Below the pieces are notes generated by a model. The model made no database searches. It saw nothing but the letters and a program-made list of their open reading frames with translations, and was not told the origin of the DNA. DNA of 64,000 bases from Oscillospiraceae bacterium. GTDB taxonomy: Bacteria > Bacillota > Clostridia > Oscillospirales > Acutalibacteraceae. The stretch lies in contig SVPE01000005.1 in assembly GCA_015066015.1 (NCBI GenBank), positions 1 to 64,000 on the forward strand. The letters run 5' to 3'. Each line of letters starts with the position of its first letter. The first letter of the stretch is position 1. This document shows, piece by piece, positions 1 to 8,458 of the stretch. The position numbers were made by a program, and so were the translations under genes.

Positions 1-122
1 TTTGAAAAGTACTTTTAAAACTCTTCGTTTGATGGTCCTTAAACCATCGAAATCTCGGGTTCCTTTTCTTATCTCGTTGTTTAATTTTCAAGGTCCAATT
101 CGCTGCCTTTTTTCGAGACAGC
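1..122 (-). ncRNA. rRNA operon leader (16S gene outside the window)
   Basis: Read on the minus strand, the stretch after the tandem promoters contains CTTGAAAATTAAACAAC (93-77), a motif found in 16S leaders and spacers of Firmicutes and linked to processing and antitermination. No mature rRNA sequence is present, so the 16S gene is inferred to start left of position 1. A leader for a stand-alone tRNA cluster is the less likely alternative. Confidence 0.65.
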
Positions 123-128
123 TCAAAG

Positions 129-157
129 AGTATACCATATCGTACACCCTTTGTCAA
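129..157 (-). promoter_or_regulatory. rRNA operon promoter P2 (proximal)
   Basis: On the minus strand TTGACA (157-152) and TATACT (134-129) are separated by exactly 17 bp. The transcript runs off the left edge of the window through a leader typical of a Firmicutes rRNA operon. Confidence 0.8.
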
Positions 158-259
158 GACTTTTTCTAAACTTTTTTAAGTTTTTTCTAAGCCTTTTTTC
201 GCACCCCTCTTTGGCTTTCCTAGCTCCATCGCTCTCGCCTCTACGAAGAATGCTTGCAT

Positions 260-288
260 ATATTATCACTTATCCCCGTCCTTGTCAA
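260..288 (-). promoter_or_regulatory. rRNA operon promoter P1 (distal)
   Basis: On the minus strand TTGACA (288-283) and TAATAT (265-260) are 17 bp apart. It lies 131 bp upstream of the second promoter, which is the tandem arrangement usual for rRNA operons. Confidence 0.75.
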
Positions 289-435
289 CAGTTTTTGACA
301 ATCTTTTTTGGCTGTTTTTACTAATCTCTTTCCTTTTTGTATACTGCCCCGGGTGTGTTTGTGGAGCATCCGCTAAAAGCACACTATATGTTGGGTTGGA
401 TTCTACTTTTACATCCTTTTGTCTATATGTGGGCA

Positions 436-478
436 AAAATATATCAGCACCCCATATGGAGTGCTGATATATTTTTAT
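436..478. terminator. Bidirectional intrinsic terminator
   Basis: A 12-bp perfect stem (439-450 with 461-472, arms ATATATCAGCAC and GTGCTGATATAT) has T-rich tails on both strands. It follows the 3' end of the minus-strand gene ending at 487. Confidence 0.75.
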
Positions 479-486
479 ATTGTATG

Positions 487-1077
487 TCATATATTATCAA
501 TTGTAATTATTCCGTTTTCAGAATCCACATTTACTTCAATGCCGCCAAAACCTTTGGCAAGATAATACCTGAAAGAATCCGTATCGATTATCAGGTCATC
601 CACAGTGAGCAATCTTGTTCCACCGATAGTTCCTGGAAGAATAGGCAATCCAAAATCCCTCTGCGTGGTATCAAACCATCGGTAGTCGCTGTTATATTTT
701 ATAACAACCATTTTTCCTACCGACTTAACATCAGCTCCCAATTCCTTAAAAACAGCAAGCACAGGCAATTCGGCATTTTCTGCTTCATAGTTAATTCTGA
801 CATAGGTACTGTCTGAAATATCTTTTCCGTTTACAATCAAGGTACAATTGTTTTCCCCGTCAGCTTTTGAGGCTTCCCGATGAATACTGTTACACAAAGA
901 GCAATCAAATCCAAACGAACTATAGATTGAACCCACCATACTGTGCAACATATCTTTCATAAAATAAATACAATATTCAACCGCTGTTGTTTCTTCATTT
1001 CCGACTGCCGAAACAGGCACAGATATCATTGTAAAAACCAAGACAAACGATATTATCAATGTCACTGTTTTTTTCAT
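487..1077 (-). CDS. Secreted protein with a copper-amine-oxidase-like stalk domain
   Basis: The 196-aa product starts with a clear signal peptide (MKK, hydrophobic core, VSAVG cleavage region near residue 25), so it should be exported. The middle segment, about residues 78-130, has the pattern of the stalk domain of the copper amine oxidase N-terminal family: a strand ending in VNGKDI, then a helix ELPVLAVFKELGADV, then a short strand. No catalytic domain is visible, and three cysteines sit close together near residues 59-62. The ATG at 1077 follows an AGGAG/GAAGG ribosome binding site. It is a monocistronic gene between two terminators. The family call is tentative and the biological role is unknown. 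Confidence 0.7.
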   Translation of the reverse strand: MKKTVTLIISFVLVFTMISVPVSAVGNEETTAVEYCIYFMKDMLHSMVGSIYSSFGFDCSLCNSIHREASKADGENNCTLIVNGKDISDSTYVRINYEAENAELPVLAVFKELGADVKSVGKMVVIKYNSDYRWFDTTQRDFGLPILPGTIGGTRLLTVDDLIIDTDSFRYYLAKGFGGIEVNVDSENGIITIDNI

Positions 1078-1156
1078 TCTACTTTCCTTCTTTCTCCTCT
1101 TTTAATTAATTATATCACCCCCCAAAAAAAGTCAAGCATATATTAATAGTATGCAA

Positions 1157-1192
1157 AAAGACCTTACAGCTTTTTGTCACTGTAAGGTCTTT
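1157..1192 (-). terminator. Terminator of the SCP2-like/transketolase operon
   Basis: A 13-bp perfect stem (1157-1169 with 1180-1192, arm AAAGACCTTACAG) is followed on the minus strand by a run of five T. It lies about 105 bp beyond the stop of the last operon gene. Confidence 0.8.
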
Positions 1193-1298
1193 GATTCTTA
1201 ATTAGTTCTTTTTATCCCCTAATATCGGGCGCTCTTTCTCGTAAGAAATAACGAAAGAACCTCTACTTTTTTATATTATATATAATAGTACAGCAATT

Positions 1299-2102
1299 TT
1301 ATTTTGCAAGAGCACCAATCTCAAGCATAAATCCGCCGATCTGTGCACCGAACTCAGGACCGCCGTCCATAACAAGACGACCTGCCTTTGTAGCCTCAAG
1401 CATATCGTCAATACTCATAAGGATACCGAGTGCGCTGTCAAGATTGTTGAAGCGAAGAGTAAAGAAAGGCATAGCTCTCTTATATTCGCCACGGCCTGCA
1501 CGGGATTTACCTGCTTTAATTCTGATGAAAGCTGAAACCTGAGGATAGTTGTCAACCGCAAAAGCATAAACACGGTCGGGGCTCTTCAAGGTCCAGTCAT
1601 GAATTTCAGGATGTCCCATTTTGTTAAGCTGGCTGATACCGCTTGAAAGAAGATAGAAGTAGCACTTAACAAGAAGTTCCTTTGTCTCTTCATCCTTCGG
1701 AGGCTCAGTTGCACCGAGAAGGTTTGCCATTTTAAGAAGAACCATAACAAAGGAAACAAGTGTTCCTGCGTGTTTGATACCCTTGATCTTGGGAATACCG
1801 CCAAGTGAAATGTTGCCCTTGAAGAAATCGTTGAGAGCCTCTACGCTCTTGAATTCAAGCTCAATGTGGGGATCCTCTGTAAGACAGGTGTGAACAAGCC
1901 ATTCACCTGAATTAACAACAAAGTGCATACCCTGCTTGCCGCCTTCAACATCGGGATCAAGACAGCTTACCTGAATAACTGCATGAGCATTTTCAAACTT
2001 CTTCTTAAGGGAGGGAACATCGTTTGCAATAACCTTTACAAGCGGCAAAGCAGCATTGAGAAAGATTTTATTTGAATATAAGGCTTCTGTAGTATGAGCC
2101 AT
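1299..2102 (-). CDS. SCP2-like protein B of the transketolase/aminotransferase operon
   Basis: 267 aa. The ATG at 2102 is chosen because AAGGAGG lies 7 bases upstream; the longer frame overlaps the previous gene. Two parts resemble SCP2 sterol-carrier folds: a strand-helix unit near residues 75-105 (HIELEFKSVEALNDFFKG) and a similar one near residues 210-260 that ends in a hydrophobic C-terminal helix. The same layout recurs in the first gene of this operon (5389-6147), so the two look like divergent paralogues. There is no signal peptide; a hydrophobic helix near residue 110-125 could be membrane-peripheral. SCP2 folds bind lipids or other hydrophobic ligands, but here that is inference. It is the last gene before the terminator at 1157-1192. 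Confidence 0.7.
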   Translation of the reverse strand: MAHTTEALYSNKIFLNAALPLVKVIANDVPSLKKKFENAHAVIQVSCLDPDVEGGKQGMHFVVNSGEWLVHTCLTEDPHIELEFKSVEALNDFFKGNISLGGIPKIKGIKHAGTLVSFVMVLLKMANLLGATEPPKDEETKELLVKCYFYLLSSGISQLNKMGHPEIHDWTLKSPDRVYAFAVDNYPQVSAFIRIKAGKSRAGRGEYKRAMPFFTLRFNNLDSALGILMSIDDMLEATKAGRLVMDGGPEFGAQIGGFMLEIGALAK

Positions 2103-2124
2103 ATCGTTTGCCTCCTTGTTAATA

Positions 2125-3132
2125 TTAGAACTCGTCGTCCCAGTTATCGTCTTCTTCAAAGTCAGCGTTCATTGTTTCACGAACTGCAGCGATAATGCCG
2201 TTAGCGTCAATACCTGCATCTGACATGATGTCTTCGTGAAGACCGATCATAGCGAAGCTCTTGTGACCGAGCATCTTGAATGCGCAGCCCTTACCGTACT
2301 GAGCCATAACTTCAGCAACCGCTGAACCTAAGCCGCCGGTAACAAGGTGGTCTTCAACTGTAACAATTCTTCTTGTGTCGGAAATAGCCTTCTGAATAGC
2401 CTCAACGTCAATGGGGCTGATTGTATGCATATTAAGAACGCGAACTGAAAGTCCGTCTGAATTCTTAAGGAACTTAGCCGCTTCACGAGCCTGGAATACA
2501 CATGAACCGCAAGCGATAACTGTGATATCTGTACCTTCGTGAACTTCAACTGCCTTACCAACCTCAAAGCCGTAATCCTGGTTCTCATAAAGAACACGGT
2601 CAAAGCCACGGTTGATACGGATATAGTAAGGACCAAAGTTTTCGTAAGCTGCGTTAACAGCATTTGCTGTTTCAAAGCCGTCAGCAGGAACGATAACTGT
2701 AAGATTGGGCATTGCTCTTGTGATTGCAAGGTCAGTGATAGCATGGTGAGTTGAACCTGCCTGACCGAAGGATGTACCTGAATGAGTAGCAATAATCTTT
2801 GCATTTACATTCTGATAGCAGATGTCTGTGTGAAGCTGATCACAAGCACGCATCGATGTGAAAGCAGAGAAGCCTGAAAGGAAAGGAATCATGCCTGCTC
2901 TTGCCATACCTGCAGCAACACCGAACATATCCTGTTCAGCGATACCTACATTGATAACTCTTTCGGGGCAAACCTTAAGAACGTCGCCGAGCTTTGTTGA
3001 TTTTGCAAGGTCAGCTGTGATCGCAACAACCTTGGGGTCTTTTAAGATAATGTCAGCAAGAGCCTTACCGTAAATTTCAGCTGTGGAAATCTCAGTCTGG
3101 TCAACTGCTGTATAAACAAATCCGCCTGCCAT
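2125..3132 (-). CDS. Transketolase-type protein, C-terminal subunit (split enzyme)
   Basis: 335 aa carrying the pyrimidine-binding and C-terminal transketolase domains. The conserved glutamate that activates thiamine diphosphate lies in NVGIAEQDM (about E66), and the domain continues through LHTDICYQNVN and the HSGTSFGQAGSTHHAITDL loop. Start ATG at 3132 has AAAGGAGG upstream and begins 2 bases after the stop of the N-terminal subunit, so the pair is translationally coupled. Length and split layout match two-subunit transketolases rather than single-chain Tkt or Dxs. The substrate pair cannot be read from sequence; the neighbours suggest a dedicated biosynthetic ketol transfer rather than the pentose phosphate pathway. 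The acidic tail EEDDNWDDEF is an oddity. Confidence 0.9.
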   Translation of the reverse strand: MAGGFVYTAVDQTEISTAEIYGKALADIILKDPKVVAITADLAKSTKLGDVLKVCPERVINVGIAEQDMFGVAAGMARAGMIPFLSGFSAFTSMRACDQLHTDICYQNVNAKIIATHSGTSFGQAGSTHHAITDLAITRAMPNLTVIVPADGFETANAVNAAYENFGPYYIRINRGFDRVLYENQDYGFEVGKAVEVHEGTDITVIACGSCVFQAREAAKFLKNSDGLSVRVLNMHTISPIDVEAIQKAISDTRRIVTVEDHLVTGGLGSAVAEVMAQYGKGCAFKMLGHKSFAMIGLHEDIMSDAGIDANGIIAAVRETMNADFEEDDNWDDEF

Positions 3133-3134
3133 AA

Positions 3135-4013
3135 TTATTTGCCCTCCTTTTCTGCACGTGCGCAACGAGCCTTGTAGTCCTCATCAAGCTCTTTGTTGAA
3201 CTTTTCAAAGCGTGCATCATCGATTGCACCGTAGTGCCATGTGTAGTCACCTTCGATTGACTTGATACCTGCGCCCTTCTTTGTATCCATAAGAATACAT
3301 GTGGGTGCACACTTTTCCTTTGAGCGTTCAATAGCTACATCAATAGCATTGCAAAGCTCACCGATGTTGTTACCGTCAACAACGATTGTGTTGAAGCCGA
3401 ATGCTTTCATCTTGTCAGCAAGAGGCTCAAGCTTCATAATATCTTCGGTGTTACCGTCGATCATGTTGTGGTTTCTGTCGATGAATACGATACAGTTGGA
3501 AAGCTGATAGTGGTTGATTGTCATAAAGCCTTCCCAGCATGAGCCTTCACCGAGCTCACCGTCACCGGTAACTACATATGTAAGATAATCCTTGCCGAGG
3601 AGTCTTGCTGCAAGAGCAGTACCTGCTGCAATTGAGGGGCCGTGACCGAGTGAACCGGTTGAAGCGTCAACACCTACAACCTTATTTGAGTCAAGGTGCA
3701 TACCCATCTTTGATCCTGAAAGGTTGAATGATTTAAGCATTTCCACGTCGTTGAAGCCCTTGTCGCAGAGCACGGGAGCATAAGAAATAGCTGCGTGACC
3801 CTTTGAAAGGATGAAGCGGTCTCTGTCTTCCCACTTGGGGTCGTCAACTTTGATGTTGAGATATTTGTGATAGAGAACAGTGAGAAGATCAAGGACGCTC
3901 AGACCGCCGCCGAAATGTCCGCTGCCTGCCCATACAGTTGTCTGAACTGTAAGCTTACGAAGCTCGTAAGCCTTTTTTTCAAGAGCAAGCCATTCCTGTT
4001 TTGAAAGTGGCAT
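3135..4013 (-). CDS. Transketolase-type protein, N-terminal subunit (split enzyme)
   Basis: 292 aa with the thiamine-diphosphate pyrophosphate domain. The GDGELGEGSCWEG motif starts near residue 150 and continues into the metal-binding FIDRN segment. The substrate-site histidine in SGHFGGG lies near residue 33 and another in SKGHAA near residue 73. The ATG at 4013 is preferred over the upstream one because GGAGG lies 8 bases before it. It pairs with the C-terminal subunit encoded immediately downstream to form a heteromeric enzyme. A 97-bp spacer with a strong GC hairpin separates it from the aminotransferase gene. Confidence 0.9.
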   Translation of the reverse strand: MPLSKQEWLALEKKAYELRKLTVQTTVWAGSGHFGGGLSVLDLLTVLYHKYLNIKVDDPKWEDRDRFILSKGHAAISYAPVLCDKGFNDVEMLKSFNLSGSKMGMHLDSNKVVGVDASTGSLGHGPSIAAGTALAARLLGKDYLTYVVTGDGELGEGSCWEGFMTINHYQLSNCIVFIDRNHNMIDGNTEDIMKLEPLADKMKAFGFNTIVVDGNNIGELCNAIDVAIERSKEKCAPTCILMDTKKGAGIKSIEGDYTWHYGAIDDARFEKFNKELDEDYKARCARAEKEGK

Positions 4014-4054
4014 AATGTTTTCCTCCAATTATAAATTAATATTTACTCTCCCTT

Positions 4055-4082
4055 CAGGCGTTGCCCTGAACAGCAACGCCTG
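4055..4082 (-). promoter_or_regulatory. Intercistronic hairpin in the operon
   Basis: A 10-bp perfect stem (4055-4064 with 4073-4082, arm CAGGCGTTGC) and 8-nt loop lies between aminotransferase and transketolase genes. No T-run follows on either strand, so it is not a classical terminator. It may set the 5' end or stability of the downstream mRNA. Confidence 0.6.
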
Positions 4083-4110
4083 TGTCGGGGGGATTTACAT
4101 AATTTGTTTA

Positions 4111-5376
4111 TCAGCCGAAAATTTCAGGATGATTCTTTGCTACAATACCGAAAGCCTCTTCAGCAACTGCGATTGTGTGCTTGATATCCTTATCGGAAAG
4201 GGCAGCATTGATGAAGTGATTGTGATGTGAAGCAAAGAAGATTCCTCTTGCAACCATTTCAGCAATCCATTCCTGATGAAGAAGCATGCTGTCGTCGTTT
4301 GCAATTCTGAGATAGAAGAGTGCCGGAGGACCTGAAGCAATAAGGTTGAATCCGTGTTCAGCGCCTGCCTTTATAAGACCGTCACAGAGCTTTTCGCCCT
4401 TCTGTCTGAACATTGTGGGGATATCAAGCTCTTTCATCTTATTGATGTTTGCAATACATGCTGCAAAAGGAACAGCTGAAAGCCAGTAGGAGCCTGTGTA
4501 TGCAAGAGAGCTCATTGCATTCTTAAGGAAGTCCTTACCGCAGATAGCTGACATATTGTAGCCGTTTGCAAGTGCCTTACAGAAGCAGATAAGGTCTGCT
4601 TCAAAGCCGAAATAATGGTCTGAGCCCTTAAGGTCAAGACGGAAGCCTGCACGAACGTCGTCTACGATAAGAACAATGTCATTCTTTGTACAGATTTCTC
4701 TTACCTTCGGCCAGAAGCCTTCTTCGGGAAGAGCATTGTCATGGAAATTACCGTGGTCATAGGGCTGAGCTATGATACATGCGATTTCGTTCTTGTTTTC
4801 CTCGATTGTCTTTTCGAGAAGGGGAATATCGTTCCAGGGAATCATGATGTTGTTTGCAACATCCTCGGGAAGTACGCCCGGATAGTCAATCTTCTGACAC
4901 CAGGGTGAAACGCCGTGATAATAGCCGTGGAACATAATAACCTTTTTTCTGTGGGTATGCGCTCTTGCACACATAATTGCGCCCTGAGTAGCATCGTTAC
5001 CGTTCTTTGCAAAGAAAGCCCAGTCAGCAGTTGCAACGGTGTCAACAAGAAGCTCTGCACATTCAACCATTACCTTACCGGGCTGGGTTGTACAGTTACC
5101 GAGTGCAATCTGCTTTGCAGCAGCAGCGTCAACGTCGGGGTCACAATAACCGAGAACGTTGGGACCGTATGCACACATATAGTCGATATATTTGTTGCCG
5201 TCTACGTCCCATACATATGTACCCTTTGCCTTTTCAGCAAACATGGGCCATTTTGCAACGGGGATGAACTGACCCTCTGCAGGGCCGAGGTGACCGTAGA
5301 TACCTGAAGGCACTACCTTTGTGGCTCTGTTGAACCATTCTGTACTCTTATCGTGTTTATATACAGGGAAACTCAT
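4111..5376 (-). CDS. Class III aminotransferase, glutamate-1-semialdehyde aminotransferase-like
   Basis: 421 aa, the normal length of this PLP-dependent fold-type I family. The PLP-binding lysine is K267 in FCKALANGY, and the cofactor aspartate lies in LIVDDVRAGFR (D239/D240), both in the spacing seen in HemL-like enzymes. The gly/asn-rich FFAKNGNDATQ segment near residue 125 is the PLP phosphate loop. Start ATG at 5376 has AAGGAGG 7 bases upstream. No other heme genes are present, and the neighbours are a split transketolase and SCP2-like proteins. A special-purpose transaminase or aminomutase acting on a ketol product is therefore more likely than HemL itself. Substrate unknown. Confidence 0.88.
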   Translation of the reverse strand: MSFPVYKHDKSTEWFNRATKVVPSGIYGHLGPAEGQFIPVAKWPMFAEKAKGTYVWDVDGNKYIDYMCAYGPNVLGYCDPDVDAAAAKQIALGNCTTQPGKVMVECAELLVDTVATADWAFFAKNGNDATQGAIMCARAHTHRKKVIMFHGYYHGVSPWCQKIDYPGVLPEDVANNIMIPWNDIPLLEKTIEENKNEIACIIAQPYDHGNFHDNALPEEGFWPKVREICTKNDIVLIVDDVRAGFRLDLKGSDHYFGFEADLICFCKALANGYNMSAICGKDFLKNAMSSLAYTGSYWLSAVPFAACIANINKMKELDIPTMFRQKGEKLCDGLIKAGAEHGFNLIASGPPALFYLRIANDDSMLLHQEWIAEMVARGIFFASHHNHFINAALSDKDIKHTIAVAEEAFGIVAKNHPEIFG

Positions 5377-5388
5377 TGTAATACCTCC

Positions 5389-6147
5389 TTATGCAAGATA
5401 GAGTGCTACTCTGTCGAGTATTCTGTTTACGTTGTCGATCATATTGATCTGACCGTGCATTGCAATTGTACCCTCACCGATGCAGGCAATTGAGTTAACC
5501 TTACCGTCAAAAAGATCTCTTGCAAGACGGATGTTATCGAATTCCATCTGTGAACGGAAGGATTCGGGCTTCTGCTTGATTGTTACCATATGGTGATTCT
5601 TCACACGGATGGTAGCACCTACGCAGTCCTTGATTGAAACATCAATTATACCGTCGGGGATAAAGGAAGCACTGAACTTACCGATTTCATCGTTGTTACC
5701 GATCTGTGAAAGTGCAACGGTGATAACGTAGAACATAAGCTTTGTGCTGATTTCAAAGAACTTGTCATCCTTGAGGTCTTCCTCTGAAGCACGGAGATAC
5801 TTTGAAAGGATATCCGTAAGGGGAATAAATCTCTTGAGAAGGAAGCCTACCTTTGAAAATCCCTTTGAAGGAAGTGCTGAACCGCTTCCGTCAACCATTG
5901 CGTTGAATTTCTCAGGTGTTGAGAAGGGGAGAAGAACGTCACAGTTCTTTGTGCCCTGCTCCATTCTGCATCTGCCGTTTTTGAAGAAGAGAGTTGCGCT
6001 GGGGCCGCCCTTAACCTCAAGACCGACAGAAACGGGCTTCTTGGTCTTTACAAGCTCGCTTGCTTTTTCGTCGAGCTCACAAAGATTTTCAATAGCACCG
6101 AGAACGGCATACATATTTATATATGCCAAGGTTTTTGCATCTGTCAT
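5389..6147 (-). CDS. SCP2-like protein A, first gene of the transketolase/aminotransferase operon
   Basis: 252 aa; ATG at 6147 follows AAGGAGG. The N-terminal half contains strands around GLEVKGGPSATLFF and CDVLLPFSTPEKFNAMVDG. The C-terminal half has QMEFDNIRLARDLFDGK, then GEGTIAMHGQINMIDN, then a hydrophobic helix, which resembles SCP2/alkylsulfatase C-terminal folds. It matches the last gene of the operon in length and layout, so the cluster is bounded by two paralogues. There is no signal peptide, so it is presumably cytoplasmic. Ligand and role are unknown; binding or presenting a hydrophobic substrate to the two enzymes is an inference. Confidence 0.7.
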   Translation of the reverse strand: MTDAKTLAYINMYAVLGAIENLCELDEKASELVKTKKPVSVGLEVKGGPSATLFFKNGRCRMEQGTKNCDVLLPFSTPEKFNAMVDGSGSALPSKGFSKVGFLLKRFIPLTDILSKYLRASEEDLKDDKFFEISTKLMFYVITVALSQIGNNDEIGKFSASFIPDGIIDVSIKDCVGATIRVKNHHMVTIKQKPESFRSQMEFDNIRLARDLFDGKVNSIACIGEGTIAMHGQINMIDNVNRILDRVALYLA

Positions 6148-6207
6148 AATATATCCTCCTTTGTCGTCAACGGCAGTTACCTACCATTGCATGATTTAGA
6201 CAGAGTT

Positions 6208-6236
6208 ATTTTATCAAAATTTAATCTCCGTGTCAA
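6208..6236 (-). promoter_or_regulatory. Promoter of the SCP2-like/transketolase operon
   Basis: On the minus strand TTGACA (6236-6231) and TAAAAT (6213-6208) are 17 bp apart, giving a leader of about 55 nt before the first gene. Confidence 0.75.
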
Positions 6237-6311
6237 TCGCTTATGTGCATTTATAACATTTTTTTAAAAAAATTTCTTCTAAAAATGTTGAATCTATATC
6301 TCAATAAAAGC

Positions 6312-6356
6312 AAAAAACTGCTCTTACACTTCAAAAGCAAAGAACAGTTTTCTTTT
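6312..6356 (-). terminator. Terminator of the membrane/TPR gene pair
   Basis: A stem of 11 pairs with one mismatch (6314-6325 with 6340-6351, ends AAAACTG and CAGTTTT) is followed on the minus strand by TTTTTTGC. Confidence 0.65.
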
Positions 6357-6360
6357 ATTC

Positions 6361-6885
6361 TTATAAAATTATCACAAGTACAACCGTAGCGATCAGCGTG
6401 CTTAAAAAAGTTACGTTGTATCTTTCAAGATATGAACCTATATAAAGGAATGCAAAACCGGGAGCATAAATTATTTTCTGAAAAATGTTACCCTCGACAA
6501 AAATCTTTACCATCATATTCTTTGCATCCTCAATAAGGCTGTAGCTGTTGATGTAAAGAGAGCATGCAAGCCAGTATGAAACCGCACAAAGAAGAGTGAG
6601 CAGTACATCTGTAGTCTCATAAACAAAAACATAAGCAACCGGAAGCACTGCCAACATCAATGCACCTATAGCATTGAAAAATGCCGGTACAAAGCAAATG
6701 GCAAATGCCGATGAAGCCGTAGGGGCCAGCTCGTGATCAATATGACCGCTGAGCTCATCGCCTCTTAAATATCTGTTATCCTCAACGGGGATTCCGCATA
6801 TTCTGCAGACTATCTGCTCCCAAAAGCATCTGACATAGGCTCCGGGAAAAGTAAGAAGTCTTGTTAATTCATATAAAGCTGTCAT
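6361..6885 (-). CDS. Integral membrane protein, possible inactive M50-like fold
   Basis: 174 aa with three or four hydrophobic segments (about residues 64-85, 90-110, 137-155 and 160-174). The N-terminal stretch PGAYVRCFWEQIVCRICGI looks like the zinc helix of membrane metalloproteases (pattern HExxH), but neither expected histidine is present, so any protease activity is doubtful. The gene overlaps the upstream TPR gene by ATGA, so the two are translationally coupled and probably act together at the membrane. I do not recognise the family with confidence. Confidence 0.65.
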   Translation of the reverse strand: MTALYELTRLLTFPGAYVRCFWEQIVCRICGIPVEDNRYLRGDELSGHIDHELAPTASSAFAICFVPAFFNAIGALMLAVLPVAYVFVYETTDVLLTLLCAVSYWLACSLYINSYSLIEDAKNMMVKIFVEGNIFQKIIYAPGFAFLYIGSYLERYNVTFLSTLIATVVLVIIL

Positions 6886-8258
6886 CCTATGTCACCTCTC
6901 TTATCTGCAATTACCTCAGCCAGAGACATTTCACCGTTTTTATACATTTCAACTGTTTCGCCCATTGCATAGCCCGATCCTTCAAGAGTTGCCTTCATTG
7001 TTTCGTAGGTTTCAGTCTGTCCGCAATAAAGAGCACAAAGTGCATACAGATTACAGTCAGAAACACTGTAGCGGTATGTGGACATATACTGCTGCATCGT
7101 ATCGTAAGCGAGGCTTCCCTGCTCTTTTATGAGATATGCAATTGCAAGAATGGGATAATAGCTCTTGTCACCGTTATAGGCATTCTCTTCAGCTTTTTCG
7201 CAGATTTCAATCATGGCGTCTGCATCGGGAGTCTCAAGATAACGGAAGCTGTTGGCATAAGCCTTGTATGCAAGCATATCCTCGCTGTTCTTTTCCATCA
7301 TTCTGTTGAAATACTCCTCAGCAAGCTCAGTTTCACCGAGTATACCTGAAAGCTCACAAAGGGGAGCAAGATAAATCCAGTGATATATTCCTGTTTCATC
7401 GCCGGCCTCAGCAGCTCTGAGCATATCAAACTGGTCTTTTGCATCCTTATCCTTAATTTTCATAAGCTCATACTTATAATAATCTGTAAGAATAGACTCA
7501 TGCTTTATTCCCTTTTCCTCGTCAATATAGCTTTCTGCAATCGCATCAAGCTCAGCAACAAGCTTATCATAATCGAAATCAGCACCTCTGAAAGCACTGT
7601 AAACTATGCCCTCGGTTGCCTGCTGAGTTGCAATGAATCTTTCGGTTATTTCGGCAATCTCTTTGTACTTTTTGTTTGAAGGCTTTTCAAGCTCTCCTGC
7701 GGTAAAGCTGTTCTGGATGTACTGATAAGCATCACTGAGGTAACCGGCATTACAGAAAGAATCAACAAGAAGCTCTGTTATTTTTGCAGAATCATTATCC
7801 TTGTCAGACATATAACCGTAAAGCTCAGAAATAGCAGAAAGTGCTTTTCCTTCGTCGGCAAGTATCTTCGCATCGAGCACATCAATTGTCTTTTCGAAAT
7901 TATCCATTCCGTAAAAAACAGTAAGACCGAATATAAGTATCATTGCAATAATTGCAACAACTCCTCTTTTTCTGAGAGGATAATGCTTCATAAGCTCACG
8001 GCAATCATCACAATAAGGATAATCCTCACCGTGATTTTTGCTTACAGGCTTTTCATTACAGCATTCGCAAGCCGTATATTCTTCGTCCTCTTCCGATGAA
8101 CCGTCATAATCAATTTCCTGAATAGGCTGTCCGTCGGCTTCGTCATTTGCGGGATTATTAAGCTCCCGTTGAAACATACTGCGGATTTCTTCAAGCTCCT
8201 GTGCAAGGTCATCCTTAGGCTCTTCGCCGTTGAAATCTCTTTTTTCTTCTTCGTTCAA
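6882..8258 (-). CDS. Zinc-ribbon, membrane-anchored TPR-like protein
   Basis: 458 aa. Residues 1-60 are acidic. A zinc ribbon follows near residues 63-85 (CECC then CDDC), then a basic patch and a single transmembrane helix near residues 97-120. The remaining 330 residues are helical with repeated A/Y/L spacing typical of tetratricopeptide repeats. The likely topology puts the ribbon inside and the repeats outside. The start codon is TTG at 8258, supported by AGGAGG 7 bases upstream and no better ATG. The pair with the next membrane gene suggests a scaffold and partner. Function unknown. Confidence 0.8.
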   Translation of the reverse strand: MNEEEKRDFNGEEPKDDLAQELEEIRSMFQRELNNPANDEADGQPIQEIDYDGSSEEDEEYTACECCNEKPVSKNHGEDYPYCDDCRELMKHYPLRKRGVVAIIAMILIFGLTVFYGMDNFEKTIDVLDAKILADEGKALSAISELYGYMSDKDNDSAKITELLVDSFCNAGYLSDAYQYIQNSFTAGELEKPSNKKYKEIAEITERFIATQQATEGIVYSAFRGADFDYDKLVAELDAIAESYIDEEKGIKHESILTDYYKYELMKIKDKDAKDQFDMLRAAEAGDETGIYHWIYLAPLCELSGILGETELAEEYFNRMMEKNSEDMLAYKAYANSFRYLETPDADAMIEICEKAEENAYNGDKSYYPILAIAYLIKEQGSLAYDTMQQYMSTYRYSVSDCNLYALCALYCGQTETYETMKATLEGSGYAMGETVEMYKNGEMSLAEVIADKRGDIG

Positions 8259-8307
8259 AATAAAACCTCCTATGGGTAAATTATTACCTGATAGTCATAC
8301 GCTGATA

Positions 8308-8336
8308 ATTTTAACACTCTTTAAGATAAAAATCAA
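8308..8336 (-). promoter_or_regulatory. Promoter of the TPR/membrane gene pair
   Basis: Minus-strand TTGATT (8336-8331), 17 bp, TAAAAT (8313-8308). Confidence 0.6.
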
Positions 8337-8408
8337 CTGTAAAATTGAGTCACAATACAACAATTATAATGATAAATAAAAGAATTTAAAACTACTTTAA
8401 AGGAAAAC

Positions 8409-8437
8409 TTGAGAAAATCCATCCGTTGTGATAAAAT
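8409..8437 (+). promoter_or_regulatory. Promoter of queH
   Basis: TTGAGA (8409-8414), 17 bp, TAAAAT (8432-8437), with the start codon about 20 bp beyond. Confidence 0.6.
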
Positions 8438-8458
8438 ATAGTCAACGGAGGTGAACCT

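Noticed and set aside
4111-5376. hemL (glutamate-1-semialdehyde aminomutase)
   Set aside because: The protein is HemL-like, but no other tetrapyrrole gene is present and the operon has different enzymes, so no symbol is given.
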